Of a stretch of 43,027 bases of DNA, positions 36,789-43,027 are shown piece after piece. Source of the stretch: a virus. The stretch spans positions 1-43,027 of the IMG/VR virus record IMGVR_UViG_3300042184_000010; one strand, written 5' to 3'. The notes under the pieces are model-generated. The model was not told where the DNA came from and ran no database searches. It worked only from the letters and a program-made list of their open reading frames with translations. Each line of letters opens with the position of its first letter. Position 1 is the stretch's first letter. The position numbers and the translations under genes are program-made.

Positions 36789-39479
36789 TTAAAACGGTGC
36801 TCCTTCGCGCTTCTGGTTGCGCTCCATGATCGAACCGAGCGGCACCGCAACGCATTTGCTGCCCTGGCCATTGAACCTGACGGCCTTGTCATGCCGCCGA
36901 ACACCTGGCACCCGCAGCAGCTGACCGCGCCAGTCGGCACCGTATGGCGTGCCGTGCAGCAGCTCCACCAGCGAATGGCTGTTGTTCGACAGCAGCAGGT
37001 CGTCACTGATTACCCGCATCCCATAACGCGCCAGGGTTGCTTCAGCGTCGGCCTGGGTCAATGGAACGCCCGCAGTGGCCGCGCCAGTGCTCGCCCTGAC
37101 GATTTCGTACACGGTTGCGCTCACACCACCACCAACACGAATCTGAGCCTCTAGCAGCGCGCCAAGGGCCTTGGTGCTTTCGTCAACTTCGATGTTCTCG
37201 CGGAATTCCTCCCATTCGAAGGATTCAATCATGGCGGCAGCTTCGGCAGGCGTTGCCAGGCGCGAATTCATCAGCGACCAGCAGCCGGCCAACAGGGTGC
37301 CGTACTGGTCACCTTCACGAACGCTGCCGAACTTGCGGCTGGCTGCATCCACAAAGGTGCCGATGTTCTTCAACGTGGTTGGCAGCAGATTAAGCGACCG
37401 CGTGAACAGGCGCGCTGGCAACTCGCTGTCACGCTGGATCAGGTGCAGCTGGTCCTTCAGTTTGTCCCAGTTCGACGCGGCGTCGGTGTCTTCACGTTTC
37501 GGGCGCAGGGCCAGGACGGTCAGACGTTCAAGGTCGGCCTGGTGCTTCATGCCAACCTGGATGGACGACAGGCAGAACATTGACCGTGTAATGAAGTGCA
37601 TAGCGTCACCACCGGCTGTGCCTTTCAGGGTCTTGGCGGCAGACTCGGTGGACGCCTGGCGGATAAGCGACAGGACGTTTTGCACCCGACCGACTTCGCG
37701 GTCATTGTTCTGTTCGCTTTCGTCAAACAGGACGGGCAGGGCATCGCTTCCCAGCGTCTGACGAATGCCAGCCTCGGTGCTGTTGCCCTGTGCAAAAATG
37801 TCTTTTCCGCCCTGCAGGTAGTGAACGAAGTCGTTCAGCACAGTGGTTTTCCCGCAACCAGCACCGCCCGTAATCCAGCAGTGTGGGCGCCACTTCAGCG
37901 CACCGCACAATGGCGCCAGTGCAACGAACCCAGCGAGCAAGGCAGCGCTTGCCGGTTTGCTCCAGCGGAACTGCTTTGCGATATCAACCAGCATCTGACC
38001 GTCAGCGTCTGACAGCGGCGTGGCAACGGGCGAGCTGATAGAGCGGTCCATTTCATAGACGTACTTCGACCGAATGCGGGTGACCGCCATTTCAGTGCCG
38101 TCAACCCACAGGTGCGAACCGAAGTGAAACACGGTGCGGCCATCGTCCAGCCAGGCGCCACGACCACGGATAACGTCAGGCGAGAACACGCCGCGAGCTT
38201 CACAAGCGCGCATCAGTTCGTCAGCGGCAACGTCCCAGGCTGGGCCAGTCTTGGCCGGATATTCCATGTTCCAATAATCCAGCGGCGCCAGCTGCATCAT
38301 GTGGGCCTTCGAATGCTGGGAAGCGCTCAGTTTGCACAGCTGCTTGGTGCCGGTGACCAGGTAGAAATAAAACCCACGGTCATAACCGAGCGGGTAAAAC
38401 GGGTCATTGTCATTGGCGGCTTCTGGCGGCTTCTGCTTCGGCTGCGTGAACCCAAGTTCAGACAGAGTTTCTGACGCACCTTCACGAACGAACAAGTCGT
38501 TAAAGTCTGTCGGCTCGCCATCCAGGCTTTTGAAGTTCGGAACCAGGACCTTCGCACCAATGGCATTACCAGCGCGCTTGGCGTCCATCACGCCATCGTT
38601 CGTTTTGCCGAACTGGTCGTTATCGGCGCAAATGACTATTTCAACGCCTGGCGTGCTCGGTCGAATTTGCTCGGCCACGGTCAGCAGGTTGGTACGATCG
38701 AAGCAGACAAGCACCGTCCAGCCAGTCAGTTCATGGATGGTGGCGCCGGTCGCGTAACCTTCGCACAGGGCGATTTTGCAGCCTTGGGTAATCTGGCCAA
38801 TCATGAACCAGGAACCGGATTTTTCGCCGTCCTTCAGGTACGACTTGCCTTCAACGTAGCCCTTCGGCATCTGGTCGAACACGCACTGCAGGCTGGTCAA
38901 CACGCCTTTGGCGTTGCGCATCGGGATCAGCAGCACGCCGTCAGCCTGGCCGTAAATCTCGCCCAGCTTCGTGCGCAGCGGCCAGGAACCAATGCGCAGG
39001 CCGTGCGATTTAACCTGCTTTCTCGACAGGTACGGGTGCAGGTCAGCAGGTGTCGCAGCATTCCAGATGGCTTCAGCCTGGATCAACGCAGCGGCTTTGC
39101 GCTCGCGCTCTTCCTTGGCAGATTTGGCCCTGGCTTCAGCGCGTTGGCGCTTGCGTTCTTCGGCCTGCTCTTCGTCCAGTTTGGCGGCTTCTGGCGCTTC
39201 CAGCTTGAACCCGGCCTGCTGCGCTTCCCATACCAGCGTGGCAATGGTGACGCTGCCGCCGACCTTGCCAGACTTCCAGACGTGACGCGCCGAACGTTCG
39301 TCGTATTCGTCAGACTGACGTGACCAGCTATCCCAAATGTCGAACCCGTCGTCACCCAGTTCTGACTTGATGGCGAACGACATTTTCACCCAGGTGGTGC
39401 GGTCATGCGGTGACAGATAGGAAAGGGCCTGCGCTATTTCGTCTTCGGTCAAATCGCGAATTTTTTGTTGAGCGGTCAT
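36789..39479 (-). CDS. Primase-helicase (PriCT-2, Toprim and P-loop helicase domains)
   Basis: This is an 896-residue multi-domain replication protein. The start ATG at 39479 overlaps the stop of the upstream gene (TAATG). Residues about 10-85 resemble a PriCT-2 domain ('DEIAQALSYLSPHDRTTWVK'). A charged coiled-coil linker covers about 100-140. A Toprim domain covers about 230-330 with the catalytic Glu240-Gly ('ALCEGYATG') and the Asp-x-Asp pair in 'ICADNDQ' near 286-288. A helicase/DUF927-type ATPase has Walker A 'GGAGCGKT' at 538-545. Primers and unwinding for phage replication would come from this one protein. No zinc-binding primase domain is visible. An Ala-Ala-Asn-Asp-Asn linker lies at about 354-358. 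Confidence 0.93.
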   Translation of the reverse strand: MTAQQKIRDLTEDEIAQALSYLSPHDRTTWVKMSFAIKSELGDDGFDIWDSWSRQSDEYDERSARHVWKSGKVGGSVTIATLVWEAQQAGFKLEAPEAAKLDEEQAEERKRQRAEARAKSAKEERERKAAALIQAEAIWNAATPADLHPYLSRKQVKSHGLRIGSWPLRTKLGEIYGQADGVLLIPMRNAKGVLTSLQCVFDQMPKGYVEGKSYLKDGEKSGSWFMIGQITQGCKIALCEGYATGATIHELTGWTVLVCFDRTNLLTVAEQIRPSTPGVEIVICADNDQFGKTNDGVMDAKRAGNAIGAKVLVPNFKSLDGEPTDFNDLFVREGASETLSELGFTQPKQKPPEAANDNDPFYPLGYDRGFYFYLVTGTKQLCKLSASQHSKAHMMQLAPLDYWNMEYPAKTGPAWDVAADELMRACEARGVFSPDVIRGRGAWLDDGRTVFHFGSHLWVDGTEMAVTRIRSKYVYEMDRSISSPVATPLSDADGQMLVDIAKQFRWSKPASAALLAGFVALAPLCGALKWRPHCWITGGAGCGKTTVLNDFVHYLQGGKDIFAQGNSTEAGIRQTLGSDALPVLFDESEQNNDREVGRVQNVLSLIRQASTESAAKTLKGTAGGDAMHFITRSMFCLSSIQVGMKHQADLERLTVLALRPKREDTDAASNWDKLKDQLHLIQRDSELPARLFTRSLNLLPTTLKNIGTFVDAASRKFGSVREGDQYGTLLAGCWSLMNSRLATPAEAAAMIESFEWEEFRENIEVDESTKALGALLEAQIRVGGGVSATVYEIVRASTGAATAGVPLTQADAEATLARYGMRVISDDLLLSNNSHSLVELLHGTPYGADWRGQLLRVPGVRRHDKAVRFNGQGSKCVAVPLGSIMERNQKREGAPF

Positions 39480-39751
39480 TACTTCGCCTGCCCTTGGTCT
39501 GAATACCAAATGTCTTTGATTGTTTTTTCAAGCTTCAGGCAGGCAGCTTCGCCACGCCGTTGCAAAACCCCACCACGCAGAACGCCGCTGTCGTCAACCT
39601 TGCCGCGAAGGAACGCCCGACGTGCGACCTGGCCAGGCATCTTGATTACGGCCATGGCTTCGCATTCGTGGCGCCATTCTTCACTATCGCTCAGCACCTC
39701 GGTGCCGTCGTGAAGTTTCACAATGGATGGTGACCAGCTGCAGCAGTTCAT
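39479..39751 (-). CDS. Small conserved phage protein, function unknown
   Basis: This 90-residue protein begins Met-Asn-Cys-Cys-Ser-Trp and contains 'LHDGTEVLSDSEEWRHECEA', a sequence style I recall from many phages immediately upstream of primase genes. The two adjacent cysteines near the N-terminus and one more within could bind metal. It overlaps the primase start and the preceding HTH gene by a few bases, so the three genes form one operon. Confidence 0.7.
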   Translation of the reverse strand: MNCCSWSPSIVKLHDGTEVLSDSEEWRHECEAMAVIKMPGQVARRAFLRGKVDDSGVLRGGVLQRRGEAACLKLEKTIKDIWYSDQGQAK

Positions 39752-39933
39752 TGCGATGCCGTGCGCAGTTCAAGCAGCTCAAGCGCCCTGGCGGGAATGG
39801 TTTTGCTTTCTTCGGTTTTGCAGCGATAGATGCGGACGGTGGCAGGCTTCAGGCCGAGCATGTCGGCAACCTGCGCGTCATTAAGTCCGCGAGCCTTCAT
39901 CAGCTCGCGAAGTTTTGCGGTTCTTTGGTTCAT
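39748..39933 (-). CDS. Helix-turn-helix DNA-binding protein, Cro-like
   Basis: This 61-residue protein is essentially one HTH domain: 'LRELMKARGLNDAQVADMLG' then 'LKPATVRIYRCKTEESKTIP'. It is the size of small Cro-type or YdaS-like regulators and is encoded in the early operon between the methyltransferase-like gene and the primase. It is a second candidate for the protein that binds the early operators. Its start overlaps the methyltransferase gene end by one base. Confidence 0.75.
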   Translation of the reverse strand: MNQRTAKLRELMKARGLNDAQVADMLGLKPATVRIYRCKTEESKTIPARALELLELRTASQ

Positions 39934-40739
39934 TAGGCCACCTCAGCGGCTTTTGCTTCGTTGTTGTCGTTTGCGACGGCTTTCAGGTGCGGCGCGTTGG
40001 CTAAGAAAACTGCCCGCGCAAAGCCTTCTGGTGTGGCACTGCGAAAGTTCGCACGCTCGGCACCCGGTGGTGCTTTGTGGATACGGTCATCAGGGTAAAA
40101 CTCTTCCATGAAGTCGCGAGCGCGACCGATGAAAAGATGTCTGATTTTGGCAAGTGGCGGCATCTTACCCTTGCACTTGAACTTTGCCCATTTGATTGCC
40201 TTGGCGACTGGTGCAGCAATCTGCGTGGCTGGCATCGAAAAATCACTGCCAGCCCACAGGCAGGTTTTCTTTGTGTAGTTGTCGTTCATGCAGATTTCGG
40301 TGAATTCGTACGGGTGGAAAGTGTGCTGCGGCTTTCCGAAAATCGAACTGAAAACGCTGACGGGGTTTTCAAACGCCCATGGCGCACCGGACAGGCTGCC
40401 AACAACGCGGCACTGCTCGGCCACCAACGCTGCCTTGGCCTGAAAGTGCGGGTCTTTTTTGCGCTTCGACTCGAAATGCTTTGTTCCAGAAACGGCAACG
40501 TCAGTGCAAGGCGGGAAGCCCATAACGAAAGCCACCTTGCCGGTTTTCATCGTCATGCCCAGATACCACCAAGTCGAAGGGTGGTCGATTACGTGGCCGA
40601 TCTTGGTCACCTTGTCTTCAACGCTGATGCCTTCAGGATGCTGCGGGTCAACCAAGATCACTTCATAGCCAGCCTCAACCCATGGCTTGGCCATAACTCC
40701 AGTAATGTCGCACAAGAAAATGGCGATGTTCTTTGTCAT
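39933..40739 (-). CDS. C5-cytosine DNA methyltransferase-like protein
   Basis: The product has 268 residues from the ATG at 40739. An SAM-binding-like start ('IAIFLCDITGVMAKPW' with 'EVILVD') is followed by 'MGFPPCTDVAVSGTKHFE', where the Pro-Pro-Cys-Thr would be the catalytic loop of C5 methyltransferases, and 'PWAFENPVSVFSSIFG', the Glu-Asn-Pro motif. It is shorter than bacterial Dcm enzymes and lacks a recognisable target-recognition domain. It may methylate phage DNA to avoid host restriction. The C-terminus ends in a Val-Ala-Asn-Asp-Asn tail. An operator-like site lies about 50 bases upstream. Confidence 0.8.
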   Translation of the reverse strand: MTKNIAIFLCDITGVMAKPWVEAGYEVILVDPQHPEGISVEDKVTKIGHVIDHPSTWWYLGMTMKTGKVAFVMGFPPCTDVAVSGTKHFESKRKKDPHFQAKAALVAEQCRVVGSLSGAPWAFENPVSVFSSIFGKPQHTFHPYEFTEICMNDNYTKKTCLWAGSDFSMPATQIAAPVAKAIKWAKFKCKGKMPPLAKIRHLFIGRARDFMEEFYPDDRIHKAPPGAERANFRSATPEGFARAVFLANAPHLKAVANDNNEAKAAEVA

Positions 40740-40787
40740 TGAAATATTCTCGGTGGGTGACTTGTAGAGCGCCAGTGTAACCCGGCG

Positions 40788-40805
40788 CATTTAACAAAGT
40801 AAATC
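40788..40805. promoter_or_regulatory. Operator-like palindrome CATTTAA-CAAA-GTAAATC
   Basis: A 7-4-7 layout with ATTTA/TAAAT arms, an imperfect copy of the 36706-36723 operator. It lies about 50 bases upstream of the methyltransferase-like gene. Confidence 0.5.
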
Positions 40806-40826
40806 TTATCTATAAATACTTATGCT

Positions 40827-41030
40827 TCACTTGGGTTCACTGAAAAACGTTTCAAGCTCGCCCAGTGCAGTTGCCAGGCGCGCCTTGAACGCGACTCGCT
40901 CGGCTTCACGTCTGGCGTTGCATGCTGCAAAAAACGATTCGCTGCCGGTTGACTTGCTCGGCTGCTGCTCACGCTGGTAACCCTTGTCAGTTTGCCGCGC
41001 CTGGGCGCTGTCGGCGTACTCGCTACTCAT
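40827..41030 (-). CDS. Small protein, function unknown
   Basis: This 67-residue protein has an N-terminal half that is polar and disordered ('QREQQPSKSTGS') and a C-terminal half that is helical ('ARREAERVAFKARLATALGE'). Its start overlaps the preceding HTH gene by 8 bases. It lies before the operator at 40788-40805 and is probably the last gene of the 42272-40827 operon. No family is recognised. Confidence 0.55.
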   Translation of the reverse strand: MSSEYADSAQARQTDKGYQREQQPSKSTGSESFFAACNARREAERVAFKARLATALGELETFFSEPK

Positions 41031-41322
41031 TCTTCTTGTCCAGCCTGCGAAGTGCTGCGCGGATAGTGTGGCGCCCGACGCCGGTAGCCTGTTCGACGGA
41101 CCACCAGCACATTTTGCCGCTGACCTTCATCTGGCGCACAAACTCGATGATTTCAGGCGTCACAACCTTGAACCGCTGACCGCCCATGTCGGCACCGGCA
41201 CGCTTCAATGCAATGCGCAGCGACTGCCAGTTAACGCCCAGGTCGCGGGCAATAACCTTCCAGCTCACGCAATCGGTGCGCAGCTCATAAGCGCGGGCCA
41301 TCTGTTCGCGGGTGATGGTCAC
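41023..41322 (-). CDS. DNA-binding protein with two helix-turn-helix segments
   Basis: The product has 99 residues. The first HTH is at about residues 4-35 ('MARAYELRTDCVSWKVIARD' then 'LGVNWQSLRIALKR') and the second at about 55-95 ('PEIIEFVRQMKVSGKMCWWS' then 'VEQATGVGRHTIRAALRRL'), like small phage regulators with duplicated DNA-binding units. It may be the early regulator acting on the palindromic operators. It overlaps the HNH gene by 4 bases. Confidence 0.7.
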   Translation of the reverse strand: MTITREQMARAYELRTDCVSWKVIARDLGVNWQSLRIALKRAGADMGGQRFKVVTPEIIEFVRQMKVSGKMCWWSVEQATGVGRHTIRAALRRLDKKNE

Positions 41323-41651
41323 TGGTAAACCTCAAGTGGCTTGAACAGCACCGCTTCGCCACGCAGGGTATTAACCTGCGTCGTCACCGGCTCCAGGTGC
41401 GAAGGGTTGCAGCAATTCCGAACGCGGCATTCGTGGTCAAGCAACAGCTTGCGGTCATACTCGCCCTTCAGCGCCACATAAACTTCAATGTGGGCCATCT
41501 TGCGTTTGCGAATGCCAGGCTGCGGACGAACCACAAAAGTGCCGTAACCGTTGCGGTTCAGCTCGCCAATCCACAGCCAGCAGCCACCGGGGCCGAGCGT
41601 GATTTTAGATTTTAGATTTGACGGAAGGTCATTGAAGTTCAAACGCCACAC
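41319..41651 (-). CDS. HNH endonuclease-like protein
   Basis: This 110-residue protein carries the layout of phage HNH proteins: 'CWLWIGELNRNGYGTF' near residue 24, a basic stretch, then 'LDHECRVRNCCNPSHLEPVT', with Asp-His, paired cysteines and the final Asn-Pro-Ser-His-Leu segment typical of this class. Such proteins nick or cleave DNA and often accompany packaging or mobile functions; here it lies in the early operon away from the terminase. It overlaps the neighbouring genes by 4 and 13 bases. Confidence 0.85.
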   Translation of the reverse strand: MWRLNFNDLPSNLKSKITLGPGGCWLWIGELNRNGYGTFVVRPQPGIRKRKMAHIEVYVALKGEYDRKLLLDHECRVRNCCNPSHLEPVTTQVNTLRGEAVLFKPLEVYQ

Positions 41652-41905
41652 GCCTTGCCGTTCGCGTCGGCATTATGGCTGGTCGCTTGGTCGATCAAAG
41701 CCACCATTGACGCATGAAAATTAGCGCGCTTGATGTAGTGCTTCACGTCGCTGTCACGAAGGCCGGAATCATCGGCGTAGGACTTCAGATTGCTTTCGGC
41801 CTTGGCGTGATACTCGCGCAGCTCTGACAGGTCCACCGATACCGTCGCAGGCTTACAGCTGCACGGCAAGCGCCCCTGGTTGCAGTCACACATTTTGCTA
41901 GTCAT
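41639..41905 (-). CDS. Small Cys-rich N-terminal protein, function unknown
   Basis: The product has 88 residues from the ATG at 41905, which overlaps the stop of the previous gene (ATGA). An N-terminal cysteine cluster (Cys-Asp-Cys and Cys-Ser-Cys within the first 18 residues) could bind zinc. The rest is helical with Asp, Lys and Ser. No family is recognised. It is part of a chain of overlapping small early genes, and its end overlaps the HNH gene by 13 bases. Confidence 0.6.
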   Translation of the reverse strand: MTSKMCDCNQGRLPCSCKPATVSVDLSELREYHAKAESNLKSYADDSGLRDSDVKHYIKRANFHASMVALIDQATSHNADANGKACGV

Positions 41906-42090
41906 TTGCACACCTTGCGGAATTCACCGCGATAGTCGGGCCAGCCGTACTGGCCTTGGGTGTCCTTGTAGGTCTGAACCATTTCGCAATACAGCTGCGC
42001 TTCTTTGGTCAGTCCGCGTTCTGGCGTGTTCACCATCGCAATAACGACAATGAACCCACACACCAACCAGATAGCGTCACGGCCAGTCAT
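41902..42090 (-). CDS. Small membrane-anchored protein, function unknown
   Basis: The product has 62 residues. Residues about 7-20 are hydrophobic ('IWLVCGFIVVIAMV'), suggesting a single membrane anchor. A polar C-terminal region follows, with the conserved-looking 'YCEMVQTYKDTQGQYGWPDY' and a final Cys. Similar short proteins with that 'Tyr-Gly-Trp-Pro-Asp-Tyr' segment occur in other phages in my memory. It overlaps its neighbours by 4 bases on each side. Confidence 0.6.
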   Translation of the reverse strand: MTGRDAIWLVCGFIVVIAMVNTPERGLTKEAQLYCEMVQTYKDTQGQYGWPDYRGEFRKVCK

Positions 42091-42272
42091 TGCGCGTCAC
42101 CCAGGTGCCAGTTGTTGCAGTGGCGGCAGCGTTCAACTTTGCGCATTTTGCCGGTGCGGGCGTAAATGGTATCAGCAACCAGTTTGGCCTGGTCCTTGGT
42201 GGCGAAGGCGCGACGAACTTGGCAGTTGTGGTCGTCTTCAATCGGCGGGGTGAACGGGTGTTTCTGGTTCAT
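42087..42272 (-). CDS. Small zinc-ribbon-like protein (CxxCxxWH motif)
   Basis: This 61-residue protein ends with 'KVERCRHCNNWHLGD', a Cys-x-x-Cys-x-x-Trp-His pattern also present near the end of the 42361-42693 protein ('CPYCHGWHL'), so the two may be distant paralogues that bind zinc or nucleic acid. The N-terminus is polar. It is the first gene after the terminator at 42320-42353 and is preceded by the operator at 42291-42308, so it begins a leftward early unit. Confidence 0.65.
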   Translation of the reverse strand: MNQKHPFTPPIEDDHNCQVRRAFATKDQAKLVADTIYARTGKMRKVERCRHCNNWHLGDAQ

Positions 42273-42290
42273 GGCAATTGCCCTGTCAGT

Positions 42291-42308
42291 GATTTACTGA
42301 AGTAAATT
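42291..42308. promoter_or_regulatory. Near-perfect operator GATTTAC-TGAA-GTAAATT
   Basis: Matches the 36706-36723 palindrome in 13 of 14 arm positions. It lies 18 bases upstream of the 42272 gene start. Confidence 0.65.
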
Positions 42309-42319
42309 TACCCGTCAGG

Positions 42320-42353
42320 CAAATAAAAAGCCCATTGCATTTAACAATGGGCT
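42320..42353 (-). terminator. Intrinsic terminator between leftward early genes
   Basis: On the minus strand AGCCCATTG pairs with CAATGGGCT (9 bp, 7-base loop) followed by TTTTATTT. It ends the transcript from the VRR-NUC and 42361 genes. Confidence 0.88.
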
Positions 42354-42360
42354 GCGGTCG

Positions 42361-42693
42361 TCACGATAGATTTTCTCTGCTCTGGTGCGTCAGGTGCCAG
42401 CCATGACAGTAAGGGCACTGATATGACCTGCAGGGCAAATAGGTTTTACCTGGCTCTGCCTGAACATCACTCAGCGCCAAGGCTGCCTTTTCGGCGCTGG
42501 TATATCGGCGTTTCTTGCAGACCATCTGGCCGTCAGGAAGGCGCCAGCCAACAACCTTGCCACCAGCGATGGCAATAATCGCCTTGGCCTGCCTGACCAG
42601 TGCCGCGAACGCCTTCGCCTGGTGGCCTTTACGTCGGTGGTCATGGTTGTTTTCGATGCGTGCGCGCCGTTTGGCGAACTCGCCAGCGTTCAC
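42361..42693 (-). CDS. Zinc-ribbon-like protein, function unknown
   Basis: The product has 110 residues. The N-terminal part is basic and helical ('KRRARIENNHDHRRKGHQAK' and 'AFAALVRQAKAIIA'), and the C-terminal part contains a Cys near residue 89 and 'CPYCHGWHLTHQ', a probable zinc knuckle of the same style as in the 42087-42272 protein. A nucleic-acid role is likely but not proven. It overlaps the end of the VRR-NUC gene by 4 bases and is the last gene before the terminator. Confidence 0.65.
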   Translation of the reverse strand: MNAGEFAKRRARIENNHDHRRKGHQAKAFAALVRQAKAIIAIAGGKVVGWRLPDGQMVCKKRRYTSAEKAALALSDVQAEPGKTYLPCRSYQCPYCHGWHLTHQSRENLS

Positions 42694-43027
42694 TGGGCAC
42701 CATCCAAAACGCGCAGGGCGTCGTCAGCTGAATACACAACACCCGAACGACCGCCATTGTCGTTGACGGCCTTCAGGAACGCTTTCTGTTTGTCGCTTGG
42801 CTTCTTGCCTTCGTCCTTCACTTCCATGGCGACGAAGACGGCGACCTTCTGGCCGACCATGTCGGGCGTGATGGTAACCGAAGTCAGACCGAACAGGTCA
42901 CTGAACCCAGGCGGCAGCCCGGTGTTGAATGGCCTGGCGCCGTGAATGACCACCTTGTTACCAGGTAGTTTGTCCACTTTGTTGCCGGTCCACGCCTGGC
43001 CGACGTTGGCGCGGAATATCAGCGCCT
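42690..43027 (-). CDS. VRR-NUC domain nuclease, C-terminal part plus repeated end bases
   Basis: This holds the remaining codons of the 129-residue VRR-NUC nuclease that starts at 179. Positions 42901-43027 repeat bases 1-127. The catalytic Asp61 lies near the join, and Glu86, Lys88 ('MEVKDEGKKPSDKQKAF') and Gln98 lie here. The protein ends with 'GVVYSADDALRVLDGAQ' and its stop overlaps the next gene by 4 bases. The 5' end is absent only because the circle is cut here. Confidence 0.9.
   Translation of the reverse strand, partial: ALIFRANVGQAWTGNKVDKLPGNKVVIHGARPFNTGLPPGFSDLFGLTSVTITPDMVGQKVAVFVAMEVKDEGKKPSDKQKAFLKAVNDNGGRSGVVYSADDALRVLDGAQ
42901..43027. repeat. Terminal direct repeat, right copy
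   Basis: Exact copy of bases 1-127. See the left copy for interpretation. Confidence 0.95.

Overview
The window is one complete temperate bacteriophage genome in circular form. Bases 1-127 are repeated exactly at 42901-43027, so the sequence closes on itself at a unit length of 42,900 bp, and one gene (a VRR-NUC nuclease) runs across the join. The DNA is GC-rich. Gene content points to a phage of a gammaproteobacterium, most likely Pseudomonas or a relative. The host call is an inference from protein style, not something the DNA proves. The particle should be a myovirus: the head genes are of the lambda/HK97 kind (GpA-type terminase, lambda-type portal, protease fused to HK97-fold capsid) and the tail genes are of the P2 kind (V-W-J-I baseplate, sheath FI, tube FII, E/E', tape measure, U, X, D).

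Layout. (1) 42.7-36.8 kb and, across the join, 0.18-3.4 kb, minus strand: early genes. These include VRR-NUC nuclease, ParB-like protein, SF2 helicase, primase-helicase, cytosine-methyltransferase-like protein, HNH protein and many small zinc-binding or membrane proteins. (2) 3.5-7.65 kb, plus strand: a winged-helix regulator, then a recombination cassette (RecE-like exonuclease, Sak4-like ATPase, SSB) ending in a terminator. (3) 7.7-9.77 kb: a small secreted protein, a tyrosine integrase, integrase arm-type repeats and a complete tRNA-Arg(UCU), which together form the attachment region. (4) 9.77-34.75 kb, minus strand: one very long late region. Read in transcription order it is Mor-type activator, holin/membrane proteins, endolysin, spanins, terminase, connector, portal, protease-capsid, head completion, tail completion, baseplate, tailspike/fibres, sheath, tube, chaperone, tape measure, U, X, D. 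(5) 34.75-36.8 kb: a regulatory or origin-like zone dense in GTAACC repeats, then small genes separated by terminators.

How it works together. The integrase and tRNA region provide lysogeny. A palindromic operator near several early promoters (arms GATTTAC and GTAAATC) suggests one repressor controls the early genes. The Mor-like protein is the obvious candidate activator of the late operon. The primase-helicase, SF2 helicase, SSB, Sak4-like and RecE-like proteins supply replication and recombination.

Most unusual observations. Five exact copies of a 17-bp word are scattered through the late region, always read in the same frame as Glu-Lys-Thr-Gln-Glu and always at gene or module boundaries. 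The RecE-like nuclease appears to have two adjacent blocks of its catalytic core exchanged. A 15-bp inverted repeat lies just upstream of the small terminase. Ten GTAACC/GGTTAC repeats lie next to the replication genes. A probable -1 frameshift joins gpE to E'.
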